Position numbers and translations under genes: made by a program. A stretch of DNA of 14,811 bases from Burkholderiaceae bacterium. GTDB lineage: Bacteria > Pseudomonadota > Gammaproteobacteria > Burkholderiales > Burkholderiaceae. Under the pieces are notes generated by a model. It was not told the origin of the DNA and ran no database searches. It saw only the letters and a program-made list of their open reading frames with translations. The stretch spans positions 1 through 14,811 of the forward strand of contig JAGOCV010000066.1 of assembly GCA_017998575.1 (NCBI GenBank), given 5' to 3'. Below, piece after piece: positions 1-6,594 of this stretch; the first letter of the stretch is position 1, and every line of letters begins with the position of its first letter.

Positions 1-1
1 G

Positions 2-403
2 CGCAGGGATGGCCAGGCTGTGGCCGCTGTGCCGCGCGAGCGCATGAAGACCGATTCGGGCATCGCCATCACGGCCCGTACCGTGCACGTGCCCGAAGTG
101 ATCGACGCCGCCGTGCGGGCCGCGCAGGGCGCGGGCATCCGCGGCGTGGCCAATGTGCAGTTCCGCCGGGCGCGCGATGGCGTGTTCCGCCTGCTGGAGA
201 TCAACCCGCGCTTTCCAGGCACGCTGCCGCTCACGGCAGCGGCGGGCGTGGACATTCCGGCGCTGATGGTGGCCGAACTCCAGGGCCACGCGCTGCCCGA
301 CGGGCTGATGCCGTTCGAAGACCGCATGGTGGTGCGCTACCTCACCGAGCATCTGGTCGAGCCCGGCGGATTCGAGGCGCTGAGCCGGACGAGCGGCCGA
401 TGA
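2..403 (+). CDS. ATP-grasp domain protein, C-terminal part (start outside window)
   Basis: The reading frame is open from the window edge, so the N-terminus is missing; about 133 residues remain. The visible part matches the C-terminal lobe of ATP-grasp ligases related to the carbamoyl-phosphate synthase large chain. The stretch VANVQFRRARDG is followed by the metal-binding motif LLEINPRFPG and then by AAGVDIPALMV. Family members use ATP to activate a carboxylate as an acylphosphate and join it to an amine or similar nucleophile. The substrate cannot be read from this fragment. Its TGA stop overlaps the ATG of the next gene as ATGA, so the two are probably translationally coupled in one operon. 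The domain call is firm; the specific ligase is unknown. Confidence 0.85.
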   Translation, partial: RRDGQAVAAVPRERMKTDSGIAITARTVHVPEVIDAAVRAAQGAGIRGVANVQFRRARDGVFRLLEINPRFPGTLPLTAAAGVDIPALMVAELQGHALPDGLMPFEDRMVVRYLTEHLVEPGGFEALSRTSGR

Positions 404-1005
404 GCGCGGCCGCCACCGTCGCCTGGCTCGCGCGCCACGGCGAAAGCCAGGCCAACGCGGGCCTTCCTTCCCGCTCTCACGACAGCATCACGCTGACCGA
501 GCGCGGCCATGTGCAGGCCATCGAACTCGCCCGCCGCATCGAGCGCCGGCCCGACCTGCTGGTCGTCTCCCCTTTCGTGCGCGCGCGCCAGACGGCTGCG
601 CCGATTTGCGAACGCTGGCCGCAGGTGCCCGTGGAAACCTGGCCGATCGAGGAGTTCAGCTACCTCGACCCCGCACGATGCCGCGACACCACGGTAGAGA
701 TGCGCCGGCCGTGGGCCGCCGCCTACTGGCAGCGCGCCGACCCGCACCATGTGGATGGGCCGGGCGCCGAGTCGTTCGCACAGTTCCTTGCGCGCCTGCA
801 GGCCTTTCGCCGGAAGCTGCTCGAACGTGGCGGCTTCGTCGTCGCCGTCGGGCACGGACAGTTCTTCCGCGCCTGCCTCTGGACCGACAGGCACGGCTTC
901 GCCGCCACGCCCGGTGCCATGGCGGCCTGGCGGGCCGCCGAAATCGCAATGCCAATGGCCAACGGAGAAATCATCGAATGGATACCCGCACGCAACCTGC
1001 CCTGA
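400..1005 (+). CDS. Histidine phosphatase family protein (phosphoglycerate-mutase-like)
   Basis: A 201-residue protein of the histidine phosphatase superfamily, which removes phosphate from small molecules or proteins through a phosphohistidine intermediate. The signature RHGE is at residues 12-15 (catalytic His13), the arginine motif SPFVRARQTA at 57-66, and the second catalytic histidine in AVGHGQFFR at 149-157 (His152). Length is typical of a single-domain member, and no signal peptide is visible, so it should be cytoplasmic. The ATG overlaps the stop of the ATP-grasp gene, and the 3' end overlaps the start of the Hpt gene by 28 nt, indicating a tight operon. Because it sits among phosphorelay genes, a SixA-like role removing phosphate from the Hpt protein is possible; a role in small-molecule synthesis with the ATP-grasp enzyme is equally plausible. 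The sequence does not decide between them. Confidence 0.85.
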   Translation: MSAAATVAWLARHGESQANAGLPSRSHDSITLTERGHVQAIELARRIERRPDLLVVSPFVRARQTAAPICERWPQVPVETWPIEEFSYLDPARCRDTTVEMRRPWAAAYWQRADPHHVDGPGAESFAQFLARLQAFRRKLLERGGFVVAVGHGQFFRACLWTDRHGFAATPGAMAAWRAAEIAMPMANGEIIEWIPARNLP

Positions 1006-1355
1006 CACCCGCGGCGACACTGGACATCGAGCGCGCGCTGCAGTTCCTGGGTGGCGACGCGGAAGTGCTGCGCGAACTGCTGCACACCTTCATGCTCGAG
1101 GCACCCGCCGAACTCGCCGCGTTCGAGGCGGCCATCGCCGGCAGCCGGCGCGAGACGCTGCTGCGCTATCTGCATCGGCTGGTGCCCACACTGGCCATCA
1201 TCGCCACCGAATCCCTGCATGGGCAGGCGCGCGATCTCTACCACGCGATGCAGCCGCCCGACTCCGCGCCGGACGGCCACCTGCCGGCATGCCTGGCGCT
1301 GGCGCAGCGCATGCACGCGCTGCACGATGCGATCCGCGATCAGCTCTCGCGCTGA
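978..1355 (+). CDS. Stand-alone Hpt (histidine phosphotransfer) protein with an atypical active site
   Basis: A 125-residue, mostly helical protein resembling the Hpt fold: DIERALQFLGGD (16-27), a helix ending in LLHTFMLEAP (34-43), then LLRYLHRLVPTL (61-72). His66 sits where Hpt proteins carry the phosphoaccepting histidine. The usual motif is HxLK; here it reads HRLV, so the conserved lysine is replaced by Val69. ATG 978 is chosen because it is preceded by GGAG (964-967) at 10-nt spacing and because the frame upstream is antisense-like. The start lies inside the phosphatase gene, and the stop overlaps the convergent receiver-deacetylase gene by 16 nt. In hybrid-kinase relays such proteins carry phosphate between receivers, and the nearby hybrid kinase and receiver fusion are the obvious partners. 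Whether it is phosphorylated despite the lysine loss is unknown. Confidence 0.7.
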   Translation: MDTRTQPALTPAATLDIERALQFLGGDAEVLRELLHTFMLEAPAELAAFEAAIAGSRRETLLRYLHRLVPTLAIIATESLHGQARDLYHAMQPPDSAPDGHLPACLALAQRMHALHDAIRDQLSR

Positions 1356-2353
1356 CGCACGACTTCCATCGGCTCGGCCAGAACGTAGCCGGCGAAGCGG
1401 CCCCAGTAGCGGGCCGTCGCGCGGATCAGGTCGTCCTTGAGGTAATCGCGCTGCGCCACCTGGCTGGCGTAGGCGCCGATGGCCTCGATCTTCGCGTCGA
1501 TGTGGGCCGAGATGTCGATGAACAGGTGCGGCTGGAAATCGACCATGCTCGAAGGCGCCTGGTAGCAGTACAGGTTGGGCACGCCGCGCGCAGCCACGAT
1601 GGTGGCGTGATGGGCGTTGCGGTGGTCCTGGTGGCTGTCGTGCTCGGAATGCGTATAGACGTGCGTGGGCGACCAGTCGCGGATCACCGACTCGATCGCG
1701 CCGATGGTGCGCGCGCCTTCGGGAATCTCCGTATCGTGCATGCCGCCCCAGCGCAGGGTGGCGCTCAGCAGCGACGCGGCGTGCGCCGCCTCGCGCGCAC
1801 GCGTGGCCGGATCGCCGCCCGACATGCCTTCGCTGAGCGTCAGGATCATGATCGCGTCGCCCTGCGCCTGGTGTTTGGCCAGCGCGCCGCCGCAACCGAT
1901 CTCGACGTCGTCCGGGTGCGCGCCGATCGCCAGCACGCGCTTGCGTTCGCGCCGTTGGCGCGCGGTGGCATCGGCCGCCAGTTGCGAGACGGTCGTGAGC
2001 AACTCGTCCTTGGCGAAAGGCTTGAACAGCAGGCCATCGGCGCGGCGCTGCAACGCGCGCTGGGCGTATTCGAAGCTCTTGTTGCCCGTGATGACGATGA
2101 CCGGTGTCCAGCGGTCGCCAGCCTTGACGGCAGCCAGCAGTTCGAGCCCGTTGATTCCGGGCAGCTCGACGTCGGTGATGATGAGATCCCAGCCCGGAAC
2201 CTGCGCCTGGCGGGCGCCCTCGTCGCCGTCGGCGGCATGGGTGACGGCGGCCCGGCCGCCCTCCTCCAGCCAGCGCCTGATCAACAAGGCGTACTCGGGG
2301 CTGTCCTCGATCAGCAGCACCTTCAGCGGTGGGGAAACGTTGGGCACGACCAT
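1340..2353 (-). CDS. Response-regulator receiver fused to PIG-L/LmbE-family deacetylase
   Basis: A 337-residue two-domain protein. Residues 10-125 form a CheY-like receiver: acidic pair Glu16/Asp17 in LLIEDSPE, phosphoacceptor Asp61 in IITDVELPG, and the conserved lysine Lys111 in LLFKPF. A charged linker (ARQRRERKR, 131-139) joins it to a PIG-L/LmbE domain with the zinc motif AHPDDVEIG (145-153) and the second ligand region HDSHQDH (238-244). PIG-L/LmbE enzymes are zinc hydrolases that remove N-acyl groups, typically from amino sugars. All key residues of both domains are present, so phosphorylation may switch the hydrolase on or off. The gene is divergent from the hybrid kinase and convergent with the Hpt gene, suggesting one relay. 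The substrate is unknown. No Shine-Dalgarno is visible before the ATG. Confidence 0.88.
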   Translation of the reverse strand: MVVPNVSPPLKVLLIEDSPEYALLIRRWLEEGGRAAVTHAADGDEGARQAQVPGWDLIITDVELPGINGLELLAAVKAGDRWTPVIVITGNKSFEYAQRALQRRADGLLFKPFAKDELLTTVSQLAADATARQRRERKRVLAIGAHPDDVEIGCGGALAKHQAQGDAIMILTLSEGMSGGDPATRAREAAHAASLLSATLRWGGMHDTEIPEGARTIGAIESVIRDWSPTHVYTHSEHDSHQDHRNAHHATIVAARGVPNLYCYQAPSSMVDFQPHLFIDISAHIDAKIEAIGAYASQVAQRDYLKDDLIRATARYWGRFAGYVLAEPMEVVRQRES

Positions 2354-2397
2354 GGCGCACCATACACGATGGACACCCCGTCGGTTACGATGAATTC
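2354..2397. promoter_or_regulatory. Divergent intergenic region with possible overlapping promoters
   Basis: Only 44 bp separate the divergent starts of the receiver-deacetylase (minus) and the hybrid kinase (plus). A -10-like hexamer TACGAT lies at 2386-2391, ending 6 nt before the kinase ATG. On the minus strand TATGGT lies about 5 nt before the deacetylase ATG. Neither start has a recognisable Shine-Dalgarno and no good -35 box is seen. Leaderless messages or more distant promoters are possible; this is a weak call. Confidence 0.25.
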
Positions 2398-4356
<1,959 letters not shown>

Positions 4357-4434
4357 GGCCTGCGCGAGGGGACGACGGCCGTGACGGCTATGCGTCGGGA
4401 CCACCTTCGGCGTCTGGCGCCACGAACTCCCTCA

Positions 4435-4587
4435 TTACCTGTTGCGTGTGTTCGCGAGTTCGGGGCGGCGGGCCAGCTCGGCGTTGACGGCTTCGATTTT
4501 CCTGAGGAGATTGGCCACGCTCTGCTGGAACTGCAGCTGCCGGCCGCTGGAGCCAACGTCGGGCCGGGTAGCATCCCCCGATGTGGT
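4435..4587 (-). pseudogene. Remnant encoding the C-terminal end of a helical (coiled-coil-like) protein
   Basis: A 50-codon open frame between an in-frame TGA (4588-4590) and a TAA (4435-4437) reads like genuine protein, with an amphipathic helix including QQSVANLLRKIEAVNAELAR. It has no ATG, and the only GTG would leave 27 residues. The frame upstream of the TGA is plainly antisense to the next gene. It therefore looks like the surviving 3' end of a truncated gene. I do not recognise the family. It could also be a chance frame. Confidence 0.3.
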
Positions 4588-4886
4588 TCAAAATCTTCCT
4601 CGCGAGCGCTGGCCTTCTCTGCCTGCTGGCAGTGCTGTTCGACTGGGCCTGGTTCTTCAACAACTGGCGCGCCCGGCCCATCGTCGAGGCGCTGGGCAAG
4701 GAAGTGGCCCAGCTGTTCTACGCGCTGCTGGGCGCATGCTTCCTCTTCGCGGCCTATTACCTGGAGCCGGAATCTACCGCGCAGGGCTCCGCACGCACCT
4801 CGTCTAGAACGGCGCCCGCTTCTCCCCAGTCCCCAACACCGGATCCAGCCACTGCTCGGCCGCCGCAACTGGCGCCATATCCCTGA
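4581..4886 (+). CDS. Small two-helix membrane protein resembling immunity protein 17 (Imm17)
   Basis: A 101-residue frame whose first 65 or so residues look real. A hydrophobic helix, FKIFLASAGLLCLLAVLF (3-20), leads into DWAWFFNNWRARPIVEALGK (21-40), and a second helix is LFYALLGACFLFAAYYL (45-61). The order helix, DWxWFF, basic residues, GK/GR, FY, helix is that of the Imm17 family as I remember it; Imm17 is a predicted polymorphic-toxin immunity family of about 60-70 residues. The remaining residues, rich in Ser, Thr, Pro and Ala, lie antisense to another decayed gene. They are probably not native, so the original stop may have been lost at a rearrangement. No toxin gene is adjacent and no Shine-Dalgarno is clear. 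The membrane prediction is firm; the Imm17 call is from memory of the family pattern. Confidence 0.55.
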   Translation: MWFKIFLASAGLLCLLAVLFDWAWFFNNWRARPIVEALGKEVAQLFYALLGACFLFAAYYLEPESTAQGSARTSSRTAPASPQSPTPDPATARPPQLAPYP

Positions 4887-5109
4887 ACGCCGACTCGCGC
4901 CACAGCGCCGTCGCGATCTATTCCACGTCTTCGATCTGCATGCTGCGCCACTGCCGGTGCAGGCGGTGCGCGCACGCGGCAATCCAGTTGATCTGCTCCA
5001 CGCAGGGCTCCCGGCTCATGGCGCCACCTTGGCCGCCGGCCTGCTGCATGCCCAGCACGGCCTGCACCCAGGGCGTGTCGGGCATGCGCAGGCAAATCTG
5101 CGCGGCCAC
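4804..5109 (-). pseudogene. Small hypothetical island-type protein interrupted by an in-frame amber codon
   Basis: On the minus strand a 63-codon frame (GTG at 5109, or ATG at 5097-5095) ends at TAG 4918-4920. The same frame continues as natural-looking protein for another 37 residues to TAG 4804-4806. The first part contains SREPCVEQINWIAACAHRLH and ends MQIEDVE; the second begins IATALWRESAFRDM and runs through AAAEQWLDPVLG. The composition (Trp, His, helical pattern) does not change across the stop, so a single GAG-to-TAG change is the simplest explanation. I do not recognise the family; soluble helical proteins of about 90-100 residues are common beside integrases. Its 3' end overlaps the tail of the Imm17-like frame on the opposite strand. 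Confidence 0.5.
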
Positions 5110-5140
5110 CGCCGCGGCGCAGCTCGCTCACGAAGCCAGC

Positions 5141-5420
5141 CTGCCCACCGATTACCTGCTCATCACCAAACACGGCAAGCCGTACAGCAAGGAGTCATTC
5201 AAGCTGCTGTGGGCGAACGTGCGACAGAAGCTTTGCCTCGGGCCGCAAGAGATCACGTTCCACGCCATACGCGCAAGAGCCGCCTCTGATTCCCATTCGC
5301 TTGGCGGCCCAGGAGTTGCTTCACCATGACGACGTGAAAGTGATGAAGCGCGTTTACCGGAGGAGCGTGGCGTCTTCAGTGCCGCTGCCGTCGGCCATCA
5401 GCGGCTATGACACATGCTAG
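5141..5420 (+). pseudogene. Tyrosine recombinase (phage-type integrase), C-terminal remnant with frameshift
   Basis: The frame starting near 5141 reads LPTDYLLITKHGKPYSKESF and then TFHAIRARAASD, the box II region of tyrosine recombinases with its HxxR motif. Around 5297-5310 the similarity moves to another frame, reading AAQELLHHDDVKVMKRVYRR before TAG at 5418-5420. That second part carries the LLxH histidine and the catalytic tyrosine in RVYRR. The catalytic residues are thus split between two frames, and the N-terminal DNA-binding half (some 200 residues or more) is absent. The remnant is about 100 bp from the 3' end of tRNA-Pro, a typical integrase position beside a tRNA attachment site. 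It should be non-functional. Confidence 0.75.
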
Positions 5421-5430
5421 AAAACGGCGG

Positions 5431-5462
5431 CGTTTGTCAAAACACCATGCCGTTTGTCAAAA
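5431..5462. repeat. Pair of 12-bp direct repeats between integrase remnant and tRNA-Pro
   Basis: CGTTTGTCAAAA occurs at 5431-5442 and again at 5451-5462, with starts exactly 20 bp apart. The two copies lie in an AT-rich gap after the integrase stop and before the tRNA terminator. The position and spacing suggest recombinase arm-type sites or leftover attachment-site sequence, which is an inference. No third copy was seen in the window. Confidence 0.6.
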
Positions 5463-5502
5463 ACAAAGAAAAACGGGCTAGAGCTTTTGGCTCTAACCCG
5501 TT
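5463..5502 (-). terminator. Intrinsic terminator of tRNA-Pro
   Basis: On the minus strand AACGGGTTAGAGC (5502-5490) pairs with GCTCTAGCCCGTT (5484-5472) across a 5-nt loop. This is a 13-position stem with a single G-T-type wobble, followed by TTTCTTTG and more T. It lies 18 nt downstream of the tRNA 3' end. Confidence 0.85.
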
Positions 5503-5519
5503 GATCGGTCTGGAATAAA

Positions 5520-5596
5520 TGGTCGGCGTGGCGGGATTCGAACTCGCGACCCCTTGCACCCCATGCAAGTGCGCTACCAGGCTGCGCTACACGCCG
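5520..5596 (-). tRNA. tRNA-Pro (anticodon GGG)
   Basis: A 77-nt cloverleaf on the minus strand. The acceptor stem CGGCGTG/CACGCCG is followed by A and an encoded CCA. The anticodon stem CTTGC/GCAAG closes a 7-nt loop, ATGGGGT, giving anticodon GGG, which reads CCC and CCU proline codons. The T arm contains GTTCGAATC. It has its own -10 box upstream and a strong terminator downstream. A recombinase remnant lies next to its 3' end, marking it as a former integration site. Confidence 0.97.
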
Positions 5597-5607
5597 ACAA
5601 GCCTTCG

Positions 5608-5613
5608 ATTATA
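5608..5613 (-). promoter_or_regulatory. -10 box for tRNA-Pro
   Basis: A perfect TATAAT on the minus strand lies 11 nt upstream of the tRNA 5' end, which implies a very short 5' leader. The -35 region would fall inside the end of the merR-family gene and has no good match to consensus. Confidence 0.6.
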
Positions 5614-5621
5614 GCGTGTAC

Positions 5622-6068
5622 TCAGAGCGCGGGCGAGAGGAGATCGCGAATTTCGAACAACTCGCGCCGCAGCTGGTGCAACTTGGCGGCCAGCGCCTGC
5701 CCCTCTTCATTGGCGAAATCTTCGGCCTCGTCGAAGCTGGAATCTTCGACTTCGATCACCTCCACGCCTTCGAGCGCCACCTCGCCCGCGCGTCGCTTGT
5801 CCCGCTCGAGCTGCACCAGTTCCTGCAGCTTGTTGCGCGCACCGCTGATGGTGAAGCCCTGATCGTAGAGCAGGTCGCGGATGCGTCGGATCATCAGCAC
5901 TTCGTGGTGCTGGTAATAGCGCCGATTGCCGCGCCGTTTCATCGGCCGCAGTTGCGTGAACTCCTGTTCCCAGTAGCGAAGGACATGCGGCTTCACGCCG
6001 CACAGGTCACCCACCTCACCGATGGTGAAGTAGCGCTTTGCCGGGATGGGTGGGAGTTCTTTCTCCAT
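5622..6068 (-). CDS. MerR-family transcriptional regulator (downstream of ihfA)
   Basis: A 148-residue DNA-binding protein. The MerR winged helix-turn-helix is at residues 12-80 (FTIGEVGDLCGVKPHVLRYW, then RRGNRRYYQHHEVLMIRRI with the wing). An acidic segment (about 98-122) and a C-terminal helix (LAAKLHQLRRELFEIRDLL) follow. The C-terminus lacks the cysteine pairs of metal-sensing MerR proteins, so it is not a classical metal sensor. ATG 6068 is preferred to an in-frame TTG three codons upstream, because homologues usually begin just before the Pro-rich xIPxKRYFTIGEV stretch; no strong Shine-Dalgarno helps. A MerR gene next to ihfA and tRNA-Pro is a familiar betaproteobacterial arrangement whose targets are not known to me. 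Confidence 0.9.
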   Translation of the reverse strand: MEKELPPIPAKRYFTIGEVGDLCGVKPHVLRYWEQEFTQLRPMKRRGNRRYYQHHEVLMIRRIRDLLYDQGFTISGARNKLQELVQLERDKRRAGEVALEGVEVIEVEDSSFDEAEDFANEEGQALAAKLHQLRRELFEIRDLLSPAL

Positions 6069-6099
6069 TGAAATCAATGTTGTACGGGCGAAAGTTTCG

Positions 6100-6128
6100 A
6101 GGTTACTCTAACTCGCACGTCCATGCAA
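6100..6128 (-). promoter_or_regulatory. Candidate promoter and dyad upstream of the merR-family gene
   Basis: In the 130-bp gap between ihfA and the merR-family gene, the minus strand has TTGCAT (6128-6123), a 17-nt spacer and TAACCT (6105-6100). Both hexamers match consensus only partly. A short dyad GTTAnnnTAAC (6102-6112) overlaps the spacer and -10 area, where MerR proteins commonly bind. It could be an autoregulatory operator, but the dyad is short and could be chance. Confidence 0.25.
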
Positions 6129-6198
6129 AGAAATCGCGGCACGCACCGCCACGGATTGACGGGCGGAGGGCCAACCGGCGCCGGCAGGCGTCTGCGTT

Positions 6199-6564
6199 TC
6201 AGACGACGAAGGCCGACTCGTCTTGTGAAGCGGACTCAGCAACCGCCTGCGCCGGGCCCTGGATCTGCTCCTTGAGCTTGTGGCTGGCGTGGAAGGTCAC
6301 GACGCGGCGCGCACGGATGGGAATGGCTTCGCCGGTGCGCGGGTTGCGGCCGGGACGCGGGGCCTTGGTGCGGATCTGGAAGTTGCCGAAGCCCGAGATC
6401 TTGACGTCATCGCCTTCGACCAGGCTGTCGGCCACCAGGTCGAAGAACGCATCGATCATGTCCTTCGATTCGCGCTTGTTGAGGCCGATCTGCTCGAACA
6501 GCATCTCGGCCAGTTGCGCCTTGGTCAAGGCCGGCGTCTCAAGGCTTTCGACGGTAAATTCCAT
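6199..6564 (-). CDS. ihfA: Integration host factor subunit alpha
   Basis: A 121-residue DNABII-family protein, the alpha subunit of the IHF heterodimer. IHF bends DNA at specific sites and supports recombination, replication and transcription. The core matches: [16 protein letters not shown] (13-28), [17 protein letters not shown] (49-65), the beta-arm tip PGRNPRTGE (71-79) with intercalating Pro75, and [16 protein letters not shown] (86-101). The N- and C-terminal extensions make it longer than E. coli IHF-alpha (99 residues), as often seen in betaproteobacteria. The ATG is preceded by AGAGGGAA at good spacing. It follows pheT by 30 nt in the same orientation, as in the E. coli pheST-ihfA arrangement. 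Confidence 0.96.
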   Translation of the reverse strand: MEFTVESLETPALTKAQLAEMLFEQIGLNKRESKDMIDAFFDLVADSLVEGDDVKISGFGNFQIRTKAPRPGRNPRTGEAIPIRARRVVTFHASHKLKEQIQGPAQAVAESASQDESAFVV

Positions 6565-6594
6565 GGTTCCCTCTTGTACGTATCAGCCCGCGCC

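Noticed and set aside
723..2363. A 546-codon minus-strand frame overlapping the receiver-deacetylase
   Set aside because: It is an Arg/Gly-rich shadow of the genuine receiver-deacetylase and Hpt genes; no domain is recognisable.
2329..2397. 23-codon upstream extension of the hybrid kinase frame
   Set aside because: It overlaps the start of the divergent receiver-deacetylase and has no domain content; ATG 2398 gives a sensible N-terminus.
4388..4699. 103-codon minus frame over the Imm17-like start
   Set aside because: It is Arg/Gln/Pro-rich and in a different frame from the protein-like coiled-coil fragment; treated as a shadow.
6069..6077. Upstream TTG start for the merR-family gene
   Set aside because: ATG at 6068 lies three codons downstream, fits the usual family start, and the TTG has no better ribosome site.
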